DNA of 42,727 nucleotides from a virus: IMG/VR virus record IMGVR_UViG_3300046009_000477, positions 1-42,727 of that record; one strand, written 5' to 3'. The notes beneath the pieces are model-generated. The model had not been told where the DNA came from, ran no database searches, and saw nothing but the letters and a program-made list of their open reading frames with translations. Shown here one piece after another: positions 34,961-40,788 of this stretch. The position numbers were made by a program, and so were the translations under genes. Position 1 is the first letter of the stretch. The number at the start of each line of letters is the position of its first letter.

Positions 34961-35643
34961 TAGATACCTCTTGTTCTCCAGAATCTAAACCTATTAGGGT
35001 CGTTGATATATGGATTTCTTCTGACTGCTGCTTTAACGGCAGAGTCTCCTGATTCAAAGATGTTTCGTTTCTTATCGTTGATGTCTGCAGCGCGACCCTT
35101 AGCTCCAAACAAAGCCTCTTGATGGGCTAGGAACTGGTCGGTTGCAGGATCGCCTTGGGTAATAGCCTGATAATGCCGCATTGCTGTGGCAAGAATAGCT
35201 CTTTGTGCTGGTGTATCCAGAAGTTCCCAAGGAAGTTTCATAATCATTTCAAGATAATACTTTGGTGTGGTTGACCAAATACCAGTATCATCCGTGATAT
35301 TCCAAAGAATAGGTTTATTACCCTCATAATTGATACGGGCAACAATGATTTGCCCCTTCTCATTATAATGTAGTGAAACCAACTCAGCAGAAATAACTCC
35401 TTGCTCATCATCATCATTACCATAAGGTAGGTAAATCTTGCGTGAGATTGGATCAGGAATTACTTCTCTAATGTACTTGTTGTTTGCCATCCCTCTCATT
35501 TGAAAGTCAAGAGAGATTTGATCTAGCAGTGTTTCAGCAATGCCTGTATCGACACCGCTGTCATTAACAAGGTCAGCTACTAGGTTTTCACCAGCGGCCA
35601 ACAGCATCTGATTAACTGCTTGTAGTTTTGTAATGAATCCCAT
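34960..35643 (-). CDS. Tail tubular protein A (gatekeeper), T7 gp11-like, 227 aa
   Basis: The protein begins MGFITKLQAVNQMLLAAGE, the typical start of gp11-like adaptors, followed by DSGVDTGIAETLLDQISLDF and RKIYLPYG. Length is close to T7 gp11 (196 aa). It forms the ring between portal and nozzle. AGGAGGCTACT precedes the ATG, and the ribosome site begins right at the end of the T-tract of the capsid terminator. Its expression therefore depends on read-through of that terminator or on a processed transcript. The stop overlaps the tail tubular B start. Confidence 0.9.
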   Translation of the reverse strand: MGFITKLQAVNQMLLAAGENLVADLVNDSGVDTGIAETLLDQISLDFQMRGMANNKYIREVIPDPISRKIYLPYGNDDDEQGVISAELVSLHYNEKGQIIVARINYEGNKPILWNITDDTGIWSTTPKYYLEMIMKLPWELLDTPAQRAILATAMRHYQAITQGDPATDQFLAHQEALFGAKGRAADINDKKRNIFESGDSAVKAAVRRNPYINDPNRFRFWRTRGI

Positions 35644-35667
35644 AGTAGCCTCCTTTTAGAAAGAAAA

Positions 35668-35695
35668 CCCTCCGTCCCACTTAAGGGACGGAGGG
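35668..35695 (-). terminator. Strong intrinsic terminator between capsid and tail genes
   Basis: A perfect 11-bp stem, CCCTCCGTCCC (35668-35678) with GGGACGGAGGG (35685-35695), encloses the loop ACTTAA. On the minus strand it is followed directly by TTTTCTTTCT. It lies just after the capsid gene, like T7 T-phi after gene 10, and would make capsid mRNA more abundant than the tail mRNA. Confidence 0.9.
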
Positions 35696-35702
35696 CTAGA
35701 TA

Positions 35703-35718
35703 TTGGATCACCTCCTTA
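35703..35718 (-). promoter_or_regulatory. Full-length Shine-Dalgarno match without a start codon
   Basis: The minus strand reads TAAGGAGGTGATCCAA, complementary over 16 bases to the 3' end of E. coli-type 16S rRNA as I know it (TTGGATCACCTCCTTA). No ATG, GTG or TTG follows at usable distance: the next bases lead into the terminator stem. A second strong site, AAAGGAGG, lies about 25 bases upstream and is followed by TTG opening a 5-codon ORF. Possible roles: ribosome parking that protects the capsid mRNA end, or a remnant of a lost gene. Confidence 0.5.
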
Positions 35719-35771
35719 AGAAAGAATAAACAATGTTATCCTCCTTTCTTGCAAAGGTGATGTAGTTTCTA

Positions 35772-36938
35772 TTACGCGGTTACTGCATACTCTGCAGCGA
35801 AGCCGCTTGTGAGGTTAGCACCGAGGGCAGTGCGTAGCTCAGAACGAGCGTCAAGAGTACCAGCGGCAGCGCCGACTAGTGCCTGACATAGTTCTGGACG
35901 GAGAACGCCTGTACCCTTCTGCATGCTAGCAACGGTGAACTGAGTGTTGCGTCGTACATCCTGTACGGTGTCAACCTTCATGCCCATAAGTGATAGACCA
36001 GCAACGGCTTCTGGCTGGAAGATCATACCGTGTAGGTTGATAGCAGAGCAGTTGAGGTTATACTTGGAAGCACCGATTGAAGCGGAGCCAAGGTTGGTCT
36101 TTGGTAGGTGGTTGCTCTTGATGATGCGGCAACCCATGTACTCCAGTGAATCAGTGAGGCTGTTCATGCCCATGCTGAGAGCAGCACCGATACCACCGTA
36201 CTCCTGACCGCCACCAAACAGAGGAACCTTCTCAAAGGCATTGGTGTCACCAGCGCGGGTAATACCGAGAGCGCGGATAACTTGGAATACCTTTGGAGTT
36301 ACTACGCAGTAGACACTAGCTGCTGGATAGTTGTTCTCCTGCATGAATACAAAGTAATCTTCAATGGCCTTGAGAATCTTTAGACCAACTGAATCATCAG
36401 CCGCGCTTGGAGCGCCTGTTGAAACTTCAACTGGCTGTGGGAATTCAGCATTGGTTAGACCGCGTGGATCAGAAGCGAGTGGACCTACGGCGCAAGCAGC
36501 GAGTAGGGATACTGCAACCTGTGTATCACGGGTGTTAGCAAGAGTCATACCAGCCTGACGAGCTAGCTCTGAGCGGTAGTCCCACTGAGTAATGAGTAGG
36601 TCTACATTGTCAGTCTCAAAGTGAGCAGCCATTGGGCGTGGGTCAAGGTTTACCTTGAAGGTGGTGCTTGAGGAGTCGCCACCAACGAGTTCCTCACCAG
36701 CGTTCCATGCAGCCTTTAGAGCGATGGTTCCGGTGACGGGGAATTCCCAAGAAAAACCTCCGGTGAGGGTCTTGGCAGTGATGACATTCTCAAATACATT
36801 GTAGTGATCGTAAGCATTGATTACTTCACCAGACCAAAGTGGGAGCCAAAGCTTGTTAGCTCCAGCAGCGCCACCTGTGGTGGCTGCAGCTACATCTGTA
36901 CGCATTACAAGATCAGCTGCTGTTAAATTATCGGGCAT
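35772..36938 (-). CDS. Major capsid protein, T7 gp10-like, 388 aa
   Basis: Begins MPDNLTAADLVMRTDVAAAT, then WLPLWSGEVINAYDHYNVFE and a GGFSWEFPVTGT strand; Ala/Gly-rich with NTRDTQVAVSLLAACAVGP. Length and layout fit the HK97-fold capsid of T7-like phages (gp10A is 345 aa). AGGAGA lies before the ATG. The gene has a private 169-base leader upstream with a promoter candidate and hairpin, and a strong terminator downstream, consistent with high expression. It ends in tandem stops TAA TAG. I see no sign of a gp10B-like frameshift extension. Confidence 0.93.
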   Translation of the reverse strand: MPDNLTAADLVMRTDVAAATTGGAAGANKLWLPLWSGEVINAYDHYNVFENVITAKTLTGGFSWEFPVTGTIALKAAWNAGEELVGGDSSSTTFKVNLDPRPMAAHFETDNVDLLITQWDYRSELARQAGMTLANTRDTQVAVSLLAACAVGPLASDPRGLTNAEFPQPVEVSTGAPSAADDSVGLKILKAIEDYFVFMQENNYPAASVYCVVTPKVFQVIRALGITRAGDTNAFEKVPLFGGGQEYGGIGAALSMGMNSLTDSLEYMGCRIIKSNHLPKTNLGSASIGASKYNLNCSAINLHGMIFQPEAVAGLSLMGMKVDTVQDVRRNTQFTVASMQKGTGVLRPELCQALVGAAAGTLDARSELRTALGANLTSGFAAEYAVTA

Positions 36939-36996
36939 TGTGTTTTCTCCTAAAAAGGAATGAGTTAAAAATGAGACAATTAAATTGCTTAACCAT
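36928..36996 (-). CDS. Possible 22-residue leader peptide overlapping capsid start
   Basis: GAGGAATAATCT precedes ATG at 36996, opening MVKQFNCLIFNSFLFRRKH and ending with TAA at 36928-36930, 11 bases inside the capsid gene in another frame. Its translation would run through the capsid ribosome site. It has no recognised homolog and could be chance in AT-rich sequence; a decent ribosome site and position are the only support. Confidence 0.2.
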   Translation of the reverse strand: MVKQFNCLIFNSFLFRRKHNAR

Positions 36997-37029
36997 TAGA
37001 TTATTCCTCTGGAGTCTTTAAGTTAAGTT

Positions 37030-37082
37030 GTTATATGGAAAGCCAACCATTGCCTTCCGGGGGTTTTGCTAATCCATATAAC
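37030..37082. repeat. Long inverted repeat in the capsid leader
   Basis: GTTATATGGA (37030-37039) is exactly reverse-complemented by TCCATATAAC (37073-37082). The 33-base interior can fold further (AGC with GCT and AACC with GGTT on the minus strand), giving a long stem-loop in the leader of the capsid mRNA. No T-tract follows on either strand, so it is not an intrinsic terminator. An RNase III processing site or mRNA-stabilising element is the best guess. Confidence 0.7.
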
Positions 37083-37111
37083 AAAATAGATTAGAACTAA
37101 TCCTGTCTCAA
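37083..37111 (-). promoter_or_regulatory. Sigma-70-type promoter candidate for capsid gene
   Basis: TTGAGA (37106-37111) overlaps the scaffold stop codon and is separated by 17 bases from TATTTT (37083-37088). Spacing is ideal, the -35 is good, the -10 imperfect. It would start a transcript just before the inverted repeat. A promoter for a phage-coded polymerase cannot be excluded because that polymerase is not in the window. Confidence 0.3.
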
Positions 37112-38049
37112 GGAGTTAGTTTTGTGAAGTCCGTCATTAACATACGCTTCTCAACAGCTGCCCTATATTTGGCATCTGTCATAAAGCGTGGGTTGTTTCG
37201 TTCGACTTGGAATTCCCGCTTAGTTTTATAAGCAGTTGCTGGAACCTGAGTTGCAGATACAGGAACTTTCTTACCTGTTGCTGGTGGCTCATTAGTCTTA
37301 GTTGTAGTTCCATTAGCCTTTTCGTATTTAGTCGTTAGTCCTAACAAAGCAATTTCCCAATTGGGTGTTGCTAGTGCAGAGTTAATTCCATCTTGCTCAG
37401 TCTGAGAAAGATTCTTGCTAGCCCAAGTAAAGACCTTATTGAGTTTGTCATTACCACCAATTAGATCTGCTGCCTTTTTATAGGCAACCTCAAGCTTTGC
37501 TTTCTGACCTGTCATATAATCATCAATTACATAATCAGGAAGCTTTGTCTTTTGCTTGATCTGTTCCTTGGTTTCAGCAGACAGTTCTCCCTTGGTAGCA
37601 AACTCAACAGTCCAAGACTTCCAATCATCCTGAGTAACAGCGTACTCAACGGGAGCTTGCTCTGTCTTTTCTGGTTGCTTAGGAATCTGCAGCTTATCGA
37701 CTGCGATTACTTCTTCTTCTTTGGCTGCTGGCTTTGGATCTTCTGTCGGAGCTTTGAAGTTTGGATTGTCGCCTGACTTCTCATACTTCTTTTTAAGATC
37801 CGCGATTTCTTGACGCGACTGTGTATATGCTTTCTGTGCATTTTTAAGTGAGTCGAACCATGATCCAACATCCTTGAAGTTTTCTGGAATAGCAACACCT
37901 TGAGATTTTACATAAGTCTCAAAGGCTGCTCGTTCTCTCGCAGTTACAATATCCTGCTCACTAGCAGTTGGAGATTGTTCCGCATTGACCGCAGCCTCAG
38001 TCTGTTCGACTTGTTCCTGCATGTCCAATTCTGGAGTCTCATCTGTCAT
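37108..38049 (-). CDS. Capsid assembly scaffold protein, T7 gp9-like, 313 aa
   Basis: Highly charged, Glu/Lys/Gln-rich protein with an acidic N-terminus (MTDETPELDMQEQVEQTEAA), a helical centre and a basic C-terminus ending KRMLMTDFTKLTP. This acidic-to-basic layout, with the C-terminal helix that binds capsid protein, is typical of scaffolds (T7 gp9 is 307 aa). It sits between portal and capsid exactly as gp9 does. A lysine/glutamate linker at about 95-130 is low in complexity. Confidence 0.88.
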   Translation of the reverse strand: MTDETPELDMQEQVEQTEAAVNAEQSPTASEQDIVTARERAAFETYVKSQGVAIPENFKDVGSWFDSLKNAQKAYTQSRQEIADLKKKYEKSGDNPNFKAPTEDPKPAAKEEEVIAVDKLQIPKQPEKTEQAPVEYAVTQDDWKSWTVEFATKGELSAETKEQIKQKTKLPDYVIDDYMTGQKAKLEVAYKKAADLIGGNDKLNKVFTWASKNLSQTEQDGINSALATPNWEIALLGLTTKYEKANGTTTKTNEPPATGKKVPVSATQVPATAYKTKREFQVERNNPRFMTDAKYRAAVEKRMLMTDFTKLTP

Positions 38050-38052
38050 TTG

Positions 38053-38148
38053 TTATTTACCTTTCTTGGGTTTCACTACTTTAGTAGCGTCCTTACCTGT
38101 TAGTCGTGTGGTCTTGCCACAGTTACATTTGAATGTTTGCTTTGCCAT
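38053..38148 (-). CDS. Tiny basic CxC protein, 31 aa
   Basis: ORF starting MAKQTFKCNCGKTTRLTG and ending KPKKGK. Its ATG shares TAATG with the stop of the 43-aa gene and it ends 3 bases before the scaffold start. The KCNCGK pair could bind a metal or be the remnant of a zinc ribbon. Nine of 31 residues are lysine. Tight packing between real genes supports it; function unknown. Confidence 0.55.
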   Translation of the reverse strand: MAKQTFKCNCGKTTRLTGKDATKVVKPKKGK

Positions 38149-38279
38149 TACTTCTTTTTCTTTTTCTTGGCATACTTGGGAAGCTTCTTACCCTTTGGGG
38201 TTTCAGCTGCCCACTTCTTCGCCATCTTCGGATGGGTAGCAAACATATATTTGCGTTGCTGTTGTGATTTAAAAGGCAT
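38148..38279 (-). CDS. Small lysine-rich protein, 43 aa
   Basis: Starts MPFKSQQQRKYMFATHPKMA and ends with a run of basic residues (YAKKKKKKK). The beginning resembles small phage proteins with K-S-x-x-Q-x-x-Y/M-x-A-x-x-P patterns seen near head genes. Its ATG shares TAATG with the 101-aa gene stop. Probably binds nucleic acid by charge; a role in head assembly or DNA packing is inference. Confidence 0.6.
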   Translation of the reverse strand: MPFKSQQQRKYMFATHPKMAKKWAAETPKGKKLPKYAKKKKKK

Positions 38280-38584
38280 TACTTACCTTTCTTGCACTTG
38301 CGTCCCTTGGGACAGCTTGCAGTTGAACCACCGGGACCAGCCCAAAGATTCTTGCAAGCCCAATACTTAGCGGTTAGTTTGTTCTTGGCTTTATCGCATC
38401 CATGTCTTGCACGGAAAGACTTACGAGCAGCAGCACTATAGTTGTGACCGTAGCCAGTTGCTCCGTAATGAATAATCTTTTCCTGACCATTGGCACAAGC
38501 CTTAACGACTTTCTTTTTGCCAGCCTTGGGAGACTTTTGTGGTCGATTACAAGCCATCTTGCTTTTATCTAATCGCTTCTTCAT
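38279..38584 (-). CDS. Basic cysteine-containing phage protein, 101 aa
   Basis: Contains KKVVKACANGQEKIIHYG, YSAAARKSFRARHGC and KLTAKYWACKNLWAGPGGS, ending CPKGRKCKKGK. It has six cysteines and a strongly positive charge. I recall a conserved phage protein with the same AARKSFRARH and Cys core, without assigned function. It overlaps the portal stop by 4 bases (ATGA). Likely metal or nucleic-acid binding; a minor head component is possible. Confidence 0.7.
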   Translation of the reverse strand: MKKRLDKSKMACNRPQKSPKAGKKKVVKACANGQEKIIHYGATGYGHNYSAAARKSFRARHGCDKAKNKLTAKYWACKNLWAGPGGSTASCPKGRKCKKGK

Positions 38585-40155
38585 GCTTGTACTCCTAGGT
38601 TGCCAAGTACTTCTGCAATACCTTGCCCACCTGTTTGCTGCACATCCTGCATAGCGGCTTGACCAGCAACATTGCCAGCCTGTTGCATCATTTGCTGCTG
38701 CATCATTTGCTGTTGTTGTGCCATCTGCTGCTGTTGCTGCATAGCCATAGCTTCTTGCTCAGAGATAACCCAATTGCGTGAGTCAAATCCTAATGCAGTT
38801 ACTAAAGCCTTAGCGTATTCGCTCCATTTAAATGCAGCCTGTGCTTCTGGTGGTAGGTTGCGAACCATTTCACCCATCTGGAGTAGTCGCTGAAGATCAG
38901 TATCACGGGACAATGCCTGCAATCCTGTGACAATCTCAACACTAAGAGTGCCATCCTTGTCAAAGAACTGCTCATACATTCTCTTGTCTAAGTCTTCATT
39001 CTCAATCATAAGGAAGACGAATCTTCGTAGGATTGGAGACATAAGATCTCTGGCAATGGCGCTGAATGCGCCACCTAGAATTGTTTCTAGTTCTGATCCG
39101 ATCATTCGTACTGCTGTGGCTGTAACACGATCTCCAGTAGGTAGAGATGCGCCTGTCATTAGGAATGAATTACCTAACTCCTGTCGCATTGTCTGCACAG
39201 CTACCTGTGCTGACGATACCTGTGGGTTCATGGTTTGACTGGGTGATATTACAGCAATGTCTTGTGATCGGGCAGGAACCCAAGAACCATTTGGCTGATC
39301 TGAGATATCATCTATCTCAGTAATACCACTTGGATCTAGTCCCATCCAGAAAGCTGTGCTAGCTGCCATGCCATCAATAAGGCACTTAGTATAAGCATCT
39401 AAACTCTGAAGATCACCAAAGTTATCTTCACAGTGAGAGCGTCCATAGTTCTCACCGGGGATTCCATACCAACGAACAACCGCAACAGGAAGTACTTCGT
39501 ACTGTCCCTCTGCAATTACTTCGCCATCAGAATCTTCCTTGCGGTACATCCATAGCTTGTTGTCTTTGTCGTACATGTACTGACAGTAGACCTTTTCATA
39601 TCCTGCCTTTTCAGAAACAGGAACTGAAGCTGGATAACTCGCAACCGTGGGATCTTTAAGCTCATACTCTACAGTAATAATTTCTTGTACATCACCTTCT
39701 ACTGTACGCTGAATAACATAATGATCCAGACGAGAAGTGCGTAGTTTAAAATCATCTTCAACATGAACCAAAGCATCTCCAACAACGATTAGTGATTGGA
39801 GAACTTGATAAGTTGTTTCTCTTAAATTAGTAGCCATCAGTTTTCTAAAGACCTGATAGCTCATTGTTTCTAGATACTGCTGAATTTCAGTAGTGGGTTC
39901 TGCACCATTCCGTAAGGTAAACTTAAAGAAGGGAGTATCATTTAGTGGAATCATAGCAGACAGCATTCGACTTGCCAATGCTGTAGTTCCACGCGAACCG
40001 ACTGATGAATGAGGCTGAGGCAGTTGCTGGTCTTCGGTCCATCCTTCTGGGGGAAGAAGAGATGGGATTGTCAATGAAGCACAAGCCCGTCCGATTGTCA
40101 GTTTAGATTGCCTCTGTCCATGCAGCAGATTAAAACGATCTGCTAGTGATTCCAT
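38581..40155 (-). CDS. Portal (head-tail connector), T7 gp8-like, 524 aa
   Basis: The N-terminal region (LADRFNLLHGQRQSKLTIGR, then LTIPSLLPPEGW and SSVGSRGTTALASRMLSAMI) is the signature start of podovirus portals; T7 gp8 is 536 aa. Central strands include VVRWYGIPGENYGRSHCED, and the helix near GNSFLMTGASLP is followed by the ring wing. The C-terminus is a glutamine-rich barrel (AMQQQQQMAQQQQMMQQQ) coded by CAG/CAA repeats, prone to slippage. It forms the dodecameric ring through which DNA is packed and to which tail tubular A docks. AGGAGT precedes the ATG. Confidence 0.93.
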   Translation of the reverse strand: MESLADRFNLLHGQRQSKLTIGRACASLTIPSLLPPEGWTEDQQLPQPHSSVGSRGTTALASRMLSAMIPLNDTPFFKFTLRNGAEPTTEIQQYLETMSYQVFRKLMATNLRETTYQVLQSLIVVGDALVHVEDDFKLRTSRLDHYVIQRTVEGDVQEIITVEYELKDPTVASYPASVPVSEKAGYEKVYCQYMYDKDNKLWMYRKEDSDGEVIAEGQYEVLPVAVVRWYGIPGENYGRSHCEDNFGDLQSLDAYTKCLIDGMAASTAFWMGLDPSGITEIDDISDQPNGSWVPARSQDIAVISPSQTMNPQVSSAQVAVQTMRQELGNSFLMTGASLPTGDRVTATAVRMIGSELETILGGAFSAIARDLMSPILRRFVFLMIENEDLDKRMYEQFFDKDGTLSVEIVTGLQALSRDTDLQRLLQMGEMVRNLPPEAQAAFKWSEYAKALVTALGFDSRNWVISEQEAMAMQQQQQMAQQQQMMQQQMMQQAGNVAGQAAMQDVQQTGGQGIAEVLGNLGVQA

Positions 40156-40165
40156 AGGTTACTCC

Positions 40166-40489
40166 TTAAAGGCTTATGCCTGAGTATAGTGATGAATAGA
40201 AATCAATAGCTTTGCGATCTGTTGTTCTCATATCCGATGCAGACTGAGCCTGAGCTTCGGCTTCCTTCATTGCTTCCTCTTCCGCCTTGGTTGATTCGAC
40301 AATGGCCTGCTCTTCCATGAGTTTCATCTGTGCGCGCTCTTCCTTTTCACGGCTAATACGACGAGCCTCAGCAGCTTCAGACGATGCTCTACGCTCACGC
40401 TCTTGTGTTGCCTGAAACTCGCGCTCTTCTTCCATCAGTTTTTGCTGTTCGGCATATGTCATACCACCAGCGATCTTTGGACTACCCAT
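40166..40489 (-). CDS. Coiled-coil protein upstream of portal, 107 aa
   Basis: Starts MGSPKIAGGMTYAEQQKLME and continues as one long Glu/Arg/Ala helix, ending SLYSGISL. No membrane segment or cysteine. It overlaps the stop of the 72-aa gene by 8 bases (ATGGGTAG) and ends 10 bases before the portal. Small helical proteins at this spot are common in T7-like aquatic phages; the role is unknown, possibly head assembly. Confidence 0.7.
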   Translation of the reverse strand: MGSPKIAGGMTYAEQQKLMEEEREFQATQERERRASSEAAEARRISREKEERAQMKLMEEQAIVESTKAEEEAMKEAEAQAQSASDMRTTDRKAIDFYSSLYSGISL

Positions 40490-40700
40490 ATAGTTCCTCC
40501 TTCTGTCTTTGTACGACAGCCTTTAGTTTTCTAACGACCTCTAGTTGGCCTGCTCTGAAGGCAGCTTGTCGTGCAAAAGCTTCAGAAGAAATATCAGGGT
40601 TGTAGTCCAGAGGGGGGTATATTCTCTCTAGAAGGTCTACCAACTTTGGGTCTATCCGAGGAAAGTTTTCGGATTTCAATCTTGAGTTGTTCGATTTCAT
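40482..40700 (-). CDS. Small conserved-looking protein, 72 aa
   Basis: The C-terminal two-thirds (ERIYPPLDYNPDISSEAFAR, then AAFRAGQLEVVRKL) look like a real helical domain; the YPPLxYNPD and RAGQ segments resemble small phage proteins encoded before portals. It overlaps the 64-aa gene by 107 bases in another frame. The ribosome site before ATG 40700 is weak, so the start could be further inside, but any start that keeps the YPPLD segment still overlaps. Confidence 0.6.
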   Translation of the reverse strand: MKSNNSRLKSENFPRIDPKLVDLLERIYPPLDYNPDISSEAFARQAAFRAGQLEVVRKLKAVVQRQKEELYG

Positions 40701-40788
40701 TGTATAAATCTTTCAGCAGCAGCTTGATATCCAAGGGGGATAACCCCGTTGGATATTCAAGCTTTGCTTTAGCAGTATCTTTTGTCAT
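40594..40788 (-). CDS. Small coiled-coil protein, 64 aa
   Basis: MTKDTAKAKLEYPTGLSPLD leads into a helix (KLLLKDLYNEIEQLKIEIRK) with leucine/isoleucine heptads and a basic, proline-containing tail. Its ATG overlaps the ribonucleotide reductase stop (ATGA), which supports the start. The tail region is shared, in another frame, with the 72-aa gene. An unusually stable hairpin lies within codons 11-21. No family recognised. Confidence 0.6.
   Translation of the reverse strand: MTKDTAKAKLEYPTGLSPLDIKLLLKDLYNEIEQLKIEIRKLSSDRPKVGRPSRENIPPSGLQP
40727..40756 (-). repeat. 12-bp hairpin inside the 64-aa gene
   Basis: ATATCCAAGGGG (40727-40738) pairs with CCCC 40744-40747 and TTGGATAT 40749-40756, with a five-base loop GATAA and one bulged G. 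It encodes EYPTGLSPLDI, so it is both coding and strongly structured. No T-tract follows on the minus strand. It could slow ribosomes or be an RNase III site between the nucleotide-metabolism and head genes. Confidence 0.6.

Noticed and set aside
35720-35775. Capsid gp10B-type frameshift extension
   Set aside because: Tandem stops TAA TAG and no slippery heptamer before them; the other frames close quickly.
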